Shown here in pieces: positions 31,797 to 39,967 of a DNA stretch of 56,287 bases. This stretch comes from DATCTV01 sp964400685 (GTDB taxonomy: Bacteria; Desulfobacterota; Desulfomonilia; UBA1062). The translations under genes were made by a program, and so were the position numbers. Below the pieces are notes generated by a model. It had not been told where the DNA came from. It searched no databases and worked only from the letters and a program-made list of their open reading frames with translations. The stretch lies in NCBI GenBank assembly GCA_964400685.1, contig CAYNVT010000009.1:1-56287 (forward strand), in the 5' to 3' direction. The first letter of the stretch is position 1. The number at the start of each line of letters is the position of its first letter.

Positions 31797-32501
31797 ATGG
31801 AAAATTCAGCAGTATCAATGCCACGTATCGGTGAGAAGGCCCCTGAGTTCAAGGCAGTAACGACTCAGGGAGAAATCAATTTTCCGGCGGATTATTCAGG
31901 AAGCTGGGTTATCCTGTTCAGTCATCCTGCAGATTTCACGCCAGTATGCACGTCCGAGTTCATGACATTTGCCTCGATGGAAGATCAGTTTGCAAAGGCC
32001 AACTGCAAACTTGTAGGGCTATCCGTTGATGGTCTTTACAGCCACATCGCCTGGCTCAGGACAATCAAAGACAAGATTGAATACAAGGGCATGAAAAATG
32101 TCGAGGTTAAATTCCCGCTTATCGAAGATATCACCATGGAAGTGGCAAAAAAATACGGCATGATACAACCCGGCGAAAGCAACACCAAGGCGGTCAGGGC
32201 GGTTTTTTTCATTGATCCCAAAGGAATCATCCGAACCGTCATTTATTATCCCCTGAGTCTGGGCCGCAATTTCGATGAGCTTTACCGTATTGTCATAGCC
32301 CTTCAGGCGGCGGATGCATTTTCAGTTGCCATGCCTGCAGACTGGCGTCCCGGTGATGATGTCATTGTTCCGCCGGCAGGCTCCTGCGGGGTTGCCAAGG
32401 AACGCATGGAAGGCAAAGACGGCATAACCTGCCATGACTGGTTCTTCTGTACGAAGAAACTGGACAAGGACACGGTGCTTAACACCATACTGAAAAAATA
32501 A
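31797..32501 (+). CDS. Peroxiredoxin, Prx6/archaeal type
   Basis: 234 residues. The peroxidatic site is HPADFTPVCTSEF with Cys51. The C-terminal extension holds further Cys (GSCGVAKERMEG and ITCHDWFFCTKK, at about 200-226), like the two resolving Cys of archaeal thioredoxin peroxidases. It reduces H2O2 and organic peroxides. The strong ribosome-binding site (AAAGGAGGG) suggests high expression. It is followed 13 bases later by a pyridine-nucleotide disulfide reductase that could supply electrons. Confidence 0.9.
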   Translation: MENSAVSMPRIGEKAPEFKAVTTQGEINFPADYSGSWVILFSHPADFTPVCTSEFMTFASMEDQFAKANCKLVGLSVDGLYSHIAWLRTIKDKIEYKGMKNVEVKFPLIEDITMEVAKKYGMIQPGESNTKAVRAVFFIDPKGIIRTVIYYPLSLGRNFDELYRIVIALQAADAFSVAMPADWRPGDDVIVPPAGSCGVAKERMEGKDGITCHDWFFCTKKLDKDTVLNTILKK

Positions 32502-32514
32502 AAGGCGTTATTTT

Positions 32515-34209
32515 ATGAAAAAGAGAATAGTCGTAATCGGAGGTTCGGCGGCAGGCCCCAAGGCTGCCGCAAAAGCAAGGCGGATTGATGAGAACAACGA
32601 AGTGGTAATTATCCAGAAGGATGCAGAACTCTCAATGGCGTCATGCGGATACCCATACTATGTTGGCGGATATTTCGATGACCGCAACATGCTGCTATCT
32701 ACGCCGACAGGCGTTACAAGAGACCCCAGGTTCTATATCAACGCCAAGGCTATCGAGGCGAGAACGAGCACAGAGGTCACAAAAATCGACCGGACAAACA
32801 AGAAACTTGAACTGACAAACCTTCTAACAGGGGAAACATCGAGCCTCGATTACGACAAGCTTATAATCGCAACAGGCTCAATCCCGAAAATCCCCCCTGT
32901 TCCAGGTTCAAACCTGAAGGGCATAACAACTCTTCAATCAATGAAGGACGCCGATTTTCTGAGAAAGGTCAGGGATGAAAAAAGTATAAAGAAGGCTGTT
33001 GTAATAGGCGGCGGTCTGATCGGTATCGAGACCTGCGAGGCGCTTCAGCTGGCAGGTATAGAGATAACTGTAATAGAGATGCTGCCCCAGCTTCTCACAT
33101 TCCTTGACTGGGACCTTGCCAAGCTCGTTGAAAACCATGTCAGGTCAAAATCGGCCAATGTCATAACAGGTAACGGCATAGCGGAGTTTCTGGGAGAGAA
33201 CGGCGTTCTGACAGGAGTGAAACTTGCCAACGGCATAGAACTTCCCTGCGAGCTTGCAGTCGTGGCCATAGGGGTTGCACCTAATACGAAGCTTGCAAAA
33301 GAGGCTGGGATAGAAATCGGTACTACTGGCGGTATTGCCGTGAATGAATTCATGCAGACATCAGACCCGGATATTTATGCCGCAGGCGACTGCATTGAGA
33401 CAACGAATCGCATAACAGGAAGGAAGGTGCTTGCACCTTATGGCGACCTGGCGAACCTCGAAGGCAGGATTGCGGGCGAAAATGCGGTGCTCGGAAACTC
33501 GGTTACATTTCCCGGCACCATACAGACAGGCATCTGCAAGGTTTTCGATTTTGCGGCAGGCTCAACCGGCTTAAGCGAGTCCGCAGCAACAAAAGCCGGC
33601 TATGAAAACATAGTCACAGTCATCAACGCGAGCCCCGACAAACCCGGCTTCATGAAAGGCGCACTCCTCATCACAAAGCTTGTCGCCTGCGGGAAGACCG
33701 GAAAAATTCTGGGCGCGCAGTGTGTAGGGCCCGGCAACGTAAGTCGCCAGATAGCGCAATGGGCTATGGCCATAACGGGAGGGCTCACTGTCGAGGATAT
33801 GGTGAATGCCGATCTGCCCTATGCACCGCCGTTTTCGCTTGCGATAGACCATGGCATAGCATCTGCTCACCTCATGCAGAACAAGCTCAAAGGCAGGCTC
33901 AAGGGCTTGACACCCCGCGAGCTGAAAACAAAAATGGATTCCGGTGAAAAACCTTTCATTCTCGACGTCAGAGGTCCTGACGAGTATGAAGAAATGAGGC
34001 TCGGCATAGGAGAGACGCTTATTCCTCTGGGCGCTTTGAGAAAGAGGCTTGGTGAGCTGCCTGAAGACAAGGGTCTCGAGATTATCACATATTGCAAGAT
34101 ATCGCTGAGGGGCTATGAGGCGGCGCTGGTGCTCGAAGCAAACGGCTATACGAATGTAAAGGTCATGGAAGGCGGCATCATGGCATGGCCGTATCCGAGG
34201 GAAAAATAG
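32515..34209 (+). CDS. CoA-disulfide reductase-like flavoenzyme with rhodanese domain
   Basis: 564 residues. FAD site VVIGGSAAGPKAAAKARR (about 6-23), redox Cys44 in SCGYPYYVGGYF, NAD(P)H site VVIGGGLIGIETCEAL (about 161-176) and YAAGDCIE are the CoADR/NADH oxidase fold. The C-terminal rhodanese domain (about 465-560) has its active Cys in TYCKISLRGYEAA. CoADR-rhodanese fusions reduce persulfides or polysulfide with NAD(P)H, which suits an anaerobe handling sulfur. Co-transcription with the peroxiredoxin is likely. Confidence 0.88.
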   Translation: MKKRIVVIGGSAAGPKAAAKARRIDENNEVVIIQKDAELSMASCGYPYYVGGYFDDRNMLLSTPTGVTRDPRFYINAKAIEARTSTEVTKIDRTNKKLELTNLLTGETSSLDYDKLIIATGSIPKIPPVPGSNLKGITTLQSMKDADFLRKVRDEKSIKKAVVIGGGLIGIETCEALQLAGIEITVIEMLPQLLTFLDWDLAKLVENHVRSKSANVITGNGIAEFLGENGVLTGVKLANGIELPCELAVVAIGVAPNTKLAKEAGIEIGTTGGIAVNEFMQTSDPDIYAAGDCIETTNRITGRKVLAPYGDLANLEGRIAGENAVLGNSVTFPGTIQTGICKVFDFAAGSTGLSESAATKAGYENIVTVINASPDKPGFMKGALLITKLVACGKTGKILGAQCVGPGNVSRQIAQWAMAITGGLTVEDMVNADLPYAPPFSLAIDHGIASAHLMQNKLKGRLKGLTPRELKTKMDSGEKPFILDVRGPDEYEEMRLGIGETLIPLGALRKRLGELPEDKGLEIITYCKISLRGYEAALVLEANGYTNVKVMEGGIMAWPYPREK

Positions 34210-34240
34210 CAAGAGGGAAGATTATCGGTATAATAAATAA

Positions 34241-34888
34241 ATGAGCAGCATTCAAATGAATGATTGGAACTCAATTTATCAGGAAAAAGGTGTCTTTCAA
34301 AATAAGCCTTCCGAGCATGTTGCCGGGGCAATTGATTCTTTCAGACGATCAGGCGTCAGAAGGATTCTTGATCTGGGATGCGGGACAGGAAGGCATATTG
34401 TCCTGATGGTCGGGAATGGTTTTGAAGTTTACGGATGCGACTCTTCGGAAGAGGCCTTGAAAGTCACATCCGGGCTGTATCCCGCTCTTGAATTAAAGCA
34501 ATGTGAAATGACATTCCTGCCGTATGATTCGGGTTTCTTTGAAGGTGTCATATGCAACCACGTTCTCCAGCACGGGTTGATGACGGATATACTCAAGGCG
34601 GCATCAGAAATACTAAGGATACTCAGGCCTGGCGGTCATCTTTTTCTAACCGCTGTTTCGGACAGACACCCGAAATCTTTTACAGGTCGCGAAATTGAAC
34701 CCGGCACAAGGATAGATACCGACGCCATCGACGGCCATGTTCCACATCATTTTTTCACTCAAGATGAACTGAAGCTCATTTTTGAAGGATTTGAGATAAT
34801 AAGCCTTAGACATATTACCGGGCCGAGTGAAATTGAACCTGAAAAGCTGTCTGCTTCATGGGGCATGTATGCGGTAAAAAAAGGATGA
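34241..34888 (+). CDS. Class I SAM-dependent methyltransferase
   Basis: 215 residues. Motif I RILDLGCGTGRHIVLM (about 40-55), an acidic residue at the end of strand 2 (YGCDSSEEAL) and LRPGGHLFLTAVS are the Methyltransf_11 pattern. The start ATG at 34241 has a weak upstream sequence. The C-terminal DAIDGHVPHHFFTQDELKLIF resembles tellurite-resistance TehB-like enzymes. Substrate unknown. Confidence 0.8.
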   Translation: MSSIQMNDWNSIYQEKGVFQNKPSEHVAGAIDSFRRSGVRRILDLGCGTGRHIVLMVGNGFEVYGCDSSEEALKVTSGLYPALELKQCEMTFLPYDSGFFEGVICNHVLQHGLMTDILKAASEILRILRPGGHLFLTAVSDRHPKSFTGREIEPGTRIDTDAIDGHVPHHFFTQDELKLIFEGFEIISLRHITGPSEIEPEKLSASWGMYAVKKG

Positions 34889-34891
34889 CAG

Positions 34892-35149
34892 ATGAACATT
34901 CAGGCAGAACTGAGCTTATATCCGCTGGGGCTGGAAAATATCAGCGAACCTGTAAAAGCTTTTATAAAATTCCTTGAAGATTCTGGCATGGTTATATCTT
35001 CGGGAAACATGAGCACGGTCTTAGCAGGTGAATCTGAAAGCGTATTTGATGTTATAAAAAAAGCTTATGAGAATATCGCAATGAACTCACAGGCGGTTCT
35101 GGTAATAAAAATGTCCAATGCCTGCCCTTTTGTAAAAAGGAACACCTGA
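34892..35149 (+). CDS. MTH1187/YkoF-like thiamine-binding-fold protein
   Basis: 85 residues, three bases after the methyltransferase stop. MNIQAELSLYPLGLENISEPVKAFIKFL (in parts 1-28), MVISSGNMSTVLAGESESVFDVIKKAYE and the closing strand match the small alpha/beta MTH1187/YqgV family, which binds thiamine-like ligands. Its role here is unknown. Confidence 0.7.
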   Translation: MNIQAELSLYPLGLENISEPVKAFIKFLEDSGMVISSGNMSTVLAGESESVFDVIKKAYENIAMNSQAVLVIKMSNACPFVKRNT

Positions 35150-35152
35150 ACG

Positions 35153-35377
35153 ATGAAAAATGCCGCTGTTTTATATTTCAGTGCCTATGGAAATACAAAA
35201 AAAGTCGCTTACTGGATAGCCGAAGAATTAACGGCCAGAGGGATGCAAACTGCCTTGATAAATATTCCAGTTATTAAAGCTACTATGATATTCAGAAACA
35301 TCAATCCGCTTGTGGGAAGACTTTTAAAAGCTGCATCCCTGATACAGGGAAGGACTGCTGCTGTTTTTAAAATCTGA
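35153..35377 (+). pseudogene. Truncated flavodoxin-like fragment
   Basis: 74 residues, about half of the shortest flavodoxins. The N-terminal strand and FMN phosphate loop (VLYFSAYGNTKKVAYWIAEEL, in parts 6-26) are intact, but the chain ends soon after helix 1 without the later FMN loops. It may be a decayed gene or a very small domain protein. It starts four bases after the previous stop, so it was probably once part of the operon. Confidence 0.5.
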
Positions 35378-35394
35378 ATAAAAAGGGGAGAAGG

Positions 35395-36423
35395 ATGGCT
35401 TTTAATTATAAGGAAAAAATACCTGAACCGGCTGAAATCATTGAGATGATGCCCCTGCCTGCGCATCTTGAAAAAGCAAAGGACACAAGAGACTCAGAAA
35501 TCAAAGATGTTTTCAGTTCAAAGAGCGAGAAGTTTATCCTGATAATCGGTCCCTGTTCTGCTGACAATGAAGACGCCGTATTCGAATACTGCTCAAGGCT
35601 TGCAGGGTTGCAGGAAAAGGTAAAAGAAAAGATTATACTTATACCTCGTATATATACAAACAAACCAAGAACGACAGGCAAAGGATACAAGGGACTTCTG
35701 CATCAGCCTGACCCTCATAAAACCCCATGCCTGACTGAAGGTATAAAGGCAATCAGAAGGCTTCACCTGAAAATCATATCCGAAACAGGCTTGAGCACAT
35801 CTGATGAGATGCTTTATCCGAACAACCACCCATATCTGGAAGACCTTTTAAGCTATGTGGCCATAGGCGCACGCTCGGTTGAGAACCAGCAGCACAGGCT
35901 CACTGCAAGCGGGCTTGACATGCCGGTCGGGATGAAGAACCCTACCAGCGGGGATCTATCAGTAATGCTCAATTCAATATATGCCGCACAGCAGTCACAT
36001 GCCTTCATTTATAACGGCAGGGAAGTACAGACGACCGGCAATCCATATGCCCATGCAATCATGAGAGGTGCAGTCGATTTAACCGGCCGCAACCTGCCCA
36101 ATTATCATTTCGAGGATCTGAAAAATCTTGCCGATGTTTACACTGAGAAGTCACTTAAAAATCCCGCGATAATTGTCGATACAAATCATGCCAACTCAAA
36201 CAAGAAATATAAGGAACAGATAAGGATAGGCCTTGAAGTGCTGCACAGCAGAAATTATTCGAAAAGCCTTAAGAAAATAATTAAAGGTCTGATGATTGAA
36301 AGCTATCTGGTGGAAGGCGCACAATCAATTGACGATAACATCTACGGTAAATCTATTACCGATCCATGCCTGGGATGGAACGACACCAGCAGGTTTGTGA
36401 TGCAGATAGCCGATAGGCTATGA
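35395..36423 (+). CDS. DAHP synthase, class I (3-deoxy-7-phosphoheptulonate synthase)
   Basis: 342 residues with a GGGGAGAAGG site. GPCSADN (about 52-58), KPRTTGKGYKGLL (about 89-101), GARSVENQQHRLTASGLDMPVGMKNPTSGD (in parts about 160-190), IVDTNHANSNKKY (about 262-274) and QSIDDNIYGKSITDPCLGW hold the PEP, E4P and metal ligands of the AroFGH type. It catalyses the first step of the shikimate pathway. No added regulatory domain is seen. The pathway genes are not nearby. Confidence 0.93.
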   Translation: MAFNYKEKIPEPAEIIEMMPLPAHLEKAKDTRDSEIKDVFSSKSEKFILIIGPCSADNEDAVFEYCSRLAGLQEKVKEKIILIPRIYTNKPRTTGKGYKGLLHQPDPHKTPCLTEGIKAIRRLHLKIISETGLSTSDEMLYPNNHPYLEDLLSYVAIGARSVENQQHRLTASGLDMPVGMKNPTSGDLSVMLNSIYAAQQSHAFIYNGREVQTTGNPYAHAIMRGAVDLTGRNLPNYHFEDLKNLADVYTEKSLKNPAIIVDTNHANSNKKYKEQIRIGLEVLHSRNYSKSLKKIIKGLMIESYLVEGAQSIDDNIYGKSITDPCLGWNDTSRFVMQIADRL

Positions 36424-36446
36424 TCTAAACAAGAAAGGCGCTTCAT

Positions 36447-36703
36447 ATGAAATCAGGACGACTTGTTAACTTTCCCGTATCATTTTTTTCAGTGGTCATG
36501 GGCCTTGCCGGAACAGCAATCGCCTTTAGCAAGGCCGAAACTGTGTTAGATGCAAACCTCAAAATCAGCTGGTTTATTCTTGGGTTTTCATTTTTAAATA
36601 TATTTCATTTGTATTGCTGGCAGGCCTGTCTTTGCTTATGTTTTTTCTCAGCTTCAGAACGCTGCTTGCTATCAGAAGGAATGAAATCTGTGTCGAAGAA
36701 TAA
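36447..36703 (+). pseudogene. Frameshifted N-terminal fragment of a TDT/TehA transporter
   Basis: RLVNFPVSFFSVVMGLAGTAIAFSKAE (in parts residues 5-31 of the frame) is the start of the tellurite-resistance/dicarboxylate transporter family. After ILGFSF (near 36590) this frame becomes unlike a membrane protein. The +1 frame continues with ISFVLLAGLSLLMFFLSF and RTLLAIRR and then stops at 36701. Only about 85 of about 310 residues remain. A one-base frameshift plus loss of the rest makes it a remnant. The original frame also reads on to 36734 without resemblance. Confidence 0.72.
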
Positions 36704-36717
36704 GACAGGGGGTAATA

Positions 36718-37053
36718 ATGCAGGATTCAATTGATATCATTCATGATGAGAAAAAAGGAAAAATTTTTTGCAGGATCGACGAAAAGGAATGCAGTGCGGA
36801 ATATGACATGCTGGATGAAAAGACAATGGACATCTACCGCACATTTGTTGACCCCGGTCTCAGGGGTAAAGGAATAGCAGAGCTTTTGATGAAGACTGTA
36901 ATCGATATTGCCAGAGGTAAAGGTCTTAGAATCAAGCCCTCCTGCTCCTATGCTGTAAGTTTTTTTAGAAAGAATCCCGATCTGAAGGAACTGCTCCAGG
37001 AGGACACGGATTTGATAAACGAAGGAAGCTGCCGGCTCCCCGGCGCCCGGTGA
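36718..37053 (+). CDS. GNAT-type N-acetyltransferase (YjdJ/NATD1-like)
   Basis: 111 residues with AGGGGG upstream. TFVDPGLRGKGIAELLMKTVIDIARGKGLRIKPSCSYAVSFF (in parts about 41-82) is the short GNAT domain with its acetyl-CoA-binding RGKGIA loop. The KPSCSYAVSFF segment is typical of the NATD1 type. Substrate unknown. Confidence 0.78.
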   Translation: MQDSIDIIHDEKKGKIFCRIDEKECSAEYDMLDEKTMDIYRTFVDPGLRGKGIAELLMKTVIDIARGKGLRIKPSCSYAVSFFRKNPDLKELLQEDTDLINEGSCRLPGAR

Positions 37054-37066
37054 TTAAATATTCCCG

Positions 37067-37381
37067 ATGGACATGATGGAAGGATTATCACAAGCCAGGC
37101 AAACTCTTGATATTCCCGAAAAGGCAAGCATCAATGCCATTCAGGAAGCATTCCGGGCTGCTTTAAAGGCCTGGCATCCCGATACCTGCCGGGAAGACAT
37201 GATTATATGTCAGCAAAAGACAAGAGACATTATTTCAGCCTATAAAACCATTTTGGCATATTGCAACAACTATGAAATCGACTTCTCCCAGAAAGGAATC
37301 ACAAAAAACCTCACACCTGAAGAGTTCATGAAGCGCAGGTTCGGGAATGATCCGGTATGGGGCAATGGCAGGAGTGACTGA
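37067..37381 (+). CDS. Small DnaJ-domain protein
   Basis: 104 residues. A J-domain occupies about 8-63, with the HPD tripeptide in AWHPDTCRED (about 37-46) intact, so it could stimulate a DnaK-type ATPase. No G/F, zinc or substrate domain follows, only a short basic tail. The ribosome-binding site is poor. A weak AT-rich hairpin overlaps the stop. Confidence 0.7.
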   Translation: MDMMEGLSQARQTLDIPEKASINAIQEAFRAALKAWHPDTCREDMIICQQKTRDIISAYKTILAYCNNYEIDFSQKGITKNLTPEEFMKRRFGNDPVWGNGRSD

Positions 37382-37400
37382 TCAAAAAAATCAGTTTTTT
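37377..37400 (+). terminator. AT-rich intrinsic terminator after the DnaJ-domain gene
   Basis: Six-base arms ACTGAT and ATCAGT around a seven-base A-rich loop are followed by at least five T. The stem is weak but overlaps the stop codon and precedes an FNR-type promoter, the expected boundary between units. Confidence 0.5.
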
Positions 37401-37425
37401 AATGGATTATCTGTTTTCCTGTTTA

Positions 37426-37439
37426 TTGATACATATCAA
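37426..37439. promoter_or_regulatory. FNR-type box
   Basis: TTGAT-ACAT-ATCAA is a full match to the FNR consensus TTGAT-N4-ATCAA, within the 16-base palindrome ATTGATACATATCAAT. Its centre lies about 38-42 bases before the transcription start predicted from the TATTAT -10 element (37459-37464), the classic class II activator position. The regulated gene encodes a ferredoxin redox subunit, fitting anaerobic control. The regulator gene is not in the window. Confidence 0.7.
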
Positions 37440-37458
37440 TGCCTTTATCTGATTAAGG

Positions 37459-37464
37459 TATTAT
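37459..37464 (+). promoter_or_regulatory. -10 element of the FNR-dependent promoter
   Basis: TATTAT lies 19 bases after the FNR-type box with no good -35, as expected for an activator-dependent promoter. Transcription would start near 37471, leaving a leader of about 68 bases. Confidence 0.5.
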
Positions 37465-37538
37465 CTTTAAATTGTAGACTATGAATTAAACGAATTAATC
37501 ACTGCATGGAAAAAAGCATATATCGGCAGGGAGTGTAT

Positions 37539-38519
37539 ATGGACAGTAAGTGTATTTCAAGAAGGTCATTTTTAAAGACAACTGCAGGAATAATGGCGGC
37601 TGCCGGATTGAGCGCGCCGAAAAAGGCTCAGGCCTTACAAATTGGTGGCTTTGCAACACTCATAGACCTGAGCCTGTGCGACGGGTGTGTGGGAAAAGAA
37701 ACGCCGGCATGCGTCAGCGCGTGCAGGGCAATCAATGTTGCCAGAGTACCCGAACCTGTTGACCCGATACCGGTTCCTTATCCTACAAAGATCATTGAGG
37801 ACTGGTCGAAGAAAAAAGAAGTTACAGACAGGCTGACACCCTATAATCCGCTTTTCATCCAGAAGGCCATTCTCAATGTTGACGGCGAGGAAAAGACCGT
37901 GAACATCCCCAGGCGCTGCATGCACTGCGACAAGCCTGCCTGTGCGCTGATATGCCCGTTTTCCGCGAACCACAAAAGCACAACCGGAGCGGTTGTCATC
38001 GACGGAAGTCTCTGCTTCGGCGGCGCCAAGTGCAAAACGGTCTGCCCCTGGGGCATACCGCAGCGGCAGTCGGGAGTGGGACTCTATCTTGATGTAGCAC
38101 CCGAACTCATGGGAAACGGCGTCATGTACAAATGCGACATGTGTGAAGACAGGATCAAAGCAGGCGAAAAACCAGCCTGTGTCGAGGCCTGTCCGAAAAA
38201 TGCGGTCGTATTCGGGACAAAGGAAGAGATCTATGCCGAGGCTGAGAAAAGGGCGGCTTCAATGAAAGGCTATACCTACGGAATCAAGGAAAACGGCGGG
38301 ACATCGACCGTCTATGTGAGCCCTGTGCCGTTCGAGGAGATAAACAGTGCGATCAATAAATCAGACGGCAGACCTCATATGGGTGAAGTGAAATCAAACA
38401 TGAAAAAATCCGAAGGAATGGCAAAGGCGGTCATTGCATCACCGGCAATAGGCATTGCTGCGGGAGTTGTATTAGGCGCGGTTGCGCTTAAAAACAGAAA
38501 AACCGATGAGGATAAATAG
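37539..38519 (+). CDS. Tat-exported ferredoxin subunit, formate dehydrogenase beta-like
   Basis: 326 residues from the ATG at 37539, which has AGGGAG five bases upstream. An ATG at 37506 lacks one. A twin-arginine signal (SRRSFLKTTAG, about 7-17) targets it across the inner membrane folded. Cys clusters CDGCVGKETPACVSAC, CMHCDKPACALIC, GGAKCKTVC and CDMCEDRIKAGEKPACVEAC can hold four [4Fe-4S]. A C-terminal hydrophobic helix (AIGIAAGVVLGAVAL) may anchor it. It resembles FdnH/HybA-type subunits. No catalytic subunit is adjacent; the partner is the cytochrome b fusion next door. Confidence 0.88.
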   Translation: MDSKCISRRSFLKTTAGIMAAAGLSAPKKAQALQIGGFATLIDLSLCDGCVGKETPACVSACRAINVARVPEPVDPIPVPYPTKIIEDWSKKKEVTDRLTPYNPLFIQKAILNVDGEEKTVNIPRRCMHCDKPACALICPFSANHKSTTGAVVIDGSLCFGGAKCKTVCPWGIPQRQSGVGLYLDVAPELMGNGVMYKCDMCEDRIKAGEKPACVEACPKNAVVFGTKEEIYAEAEKRAASMKGYTYGIKENGGTSTVYVSPVPFEEINSAINKSDGRPHMGEVKSNMKKSEGMAKAVIASPAIGIAAGVVLGAVALKNRKTDEDK

Positions 38520-38520
38520 A

Positions 38521-39906
38521 ATGAGTTCTCATATTATAGAAGATAAGAACCTTGTTGTAAGGCACAGCATAATAGAGCTTATCGAGCACTGGGCCATTGC
38601 GGTTTCCGGCCTTGTACTTTTTATTTCCGGGCTGTTCCAGATGCCGCTTTCCAAGAGATACGGCATTTCAAAATTACCGGGGATGGAATTCTCAGCTGAT
38701 TTCATGTCCACTCTCAAACTTCATTACATAGCATCCGTGGTCTTTGTCGCGGCTGCGCTTTTTCATGTCATCTATCACGGAATGCTGAAGGAAACCGGGA
38801 TGCTGCCGAAGAAAGGAGATTTAAAACAGTCAATAGATGTAATAAAAACCTTTTTCGGTTTAGGCGAAGAGCCTCCGTTTCACAAGTACCTTCCTGAACA
38901 GAGACTTGCCTATGTCGGCATGGCGCTTGTCATTGCAGGGCTTATCATCACAGGTCTGATAAAGGTCGCGAAAAACGTCTATATGCCGGATATGCCTCTG
39001 CTGATAGTCTGGTGGGCCACGACCCTGCACAATATATTCTTTATCCTGTTTTTCCTGGCCTTTCTCGCCCATATGGCTGCAATCATAATCAAACCGAACC
39101 GGCCCATGGTCCGCAGCATATTTACAGGCAGGGTAAGACTCGATTATGCCCGTCACAGGCATCCTCTGTGGGTGAATGAATTGACGAAAGGATTGCCTGA
39201 AATAATAGCTGATGAGGTCTCTGGTGATATGATTGAATCAGAGACAAAGATGGACATGACTGATGCAAAAAGAGATTTCAATACCGAGGCACCAACCTGG
39301 GATGACAGCCCTCAGAGGATTGCAATGGCCGGATCGATAGCCGATGCCGTTATCACGCGGGTGCCGCTTTCAAAGGAAATGGACGTTCTGGATTACGGGG
39401 CCGGCACCGGGCTTGTAAGCCTTGCCATTGAACCCCATGTCAGAAGCATTACATCTGCAGACAGCGCTCCTGCCATGCTTGAAAGAGTTTTTGAAAAAAT
39501 ACAGGCAGGTGGCATCGAAAATGTGAAGACAATGCTGCTTGACCTTGAGAATATGCCAGCACCCGATCTCAAGTTTAACCTCATCATATCATCCATGGTC
39601 TTTCACCATGTTGAAGACATATCAGGACTGTTTTCTAAGCTGTGTTCGATGCTCCGTCCCGGCGGCTATATCGCAATAGCTGATCTTGACCCTGATGACG
39701 GCGAGTTTCACAGGAACCCTGCAGGCGTCAGGCATAACGGTTTCGACCGCAGGCATATAGAGGACTTGTTTGCTGAAAACATGCTGACAGAGATCAATTC
39801 CGGAACAGTCTGTACGGTTAATAGAGAAGTCGCAGGAAATGGCGAAAGGGAATTCACGGTTTTTTTAATCACAGGGAAAAGGCCTGAGTCCCCGGATAAA
39901 AAATAA
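38521..39906 (+). CDS. Cytochrome b subunit fused to a SAM-dependent methyltransferase
   Basis: About 461 residues from the ATG at 38521 (GAGGA eight bases upstream). The open frame starts at 38482, but that part lies in the previous gene. Residues about 1-205 form a four-helix di-heme cytochrome b of the formate dehydrogenase gamma type with His in HSIIELIEHW, LKLHYIA, ALFHVIYH and TTLHNIFF. From about 265 a methyltransferase follows, with VLDYGAGTGLVSLAI (about 288-302) and LRPGGYIAIADLDPDDGEF (about 380-398). The joint is continuous, with no stop or frameshift. Electrons would pass between the ferredoxin subunit and quinone. The methyltransferase's role is unknown. Confidence 0.85.
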   Translation: MSSHIIEDKNLVVRHSIIELIEHWAIAVSGLVLFISGLFQMPLSKRYGISKLPGMEFSADFMSTLKLHYIASVVFVAAALFHVIYHGMLKETGMLPKKGDLKQSIDVIKTFFGLGEEPPFHKYLPEQRLAYVGMALVIAGLIITGLIKVAKNVYMPDMPLLIVWWATTLHNIFFILFFLAFLAHMAAIIIKPNRPMVRSIFTGRVRLDYARHRHPLWVNELTKGLPEIIADEVSGDMIESETKMDMTDAKRDFNTEAPTWDDSPQRIAMAGSIADAVITRVPLSKEMDVLDYGAGTGLVSLAIEPHVRSITSADSAPAMLERVFEKIQAGGIENVKTMLLDLENMPAPDLKFNLIISSMVFHHVEDISGLFSKLCSMLRPGGYIAIADLDPDDGEFHRNPAGVRHNGFDRRHIEDLFAENMLTEINSGTVCTVNREVAGNGEREFTVFLITGKRPESPDKK

Positions 39907-39967
39907 TATGTTTCTGCCTGAAAAAATATCGTAAAGAAAAGGAGACTTATAAGCCGAAGAATATTAG

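Noticed and set aside
33571..34212. Open frame of 213 codons antisense to the CoADR-rhodanese gene
   Set aside because: It is a shadow of the conserved coding strand; codon pattern and composition give no sign of a protein.
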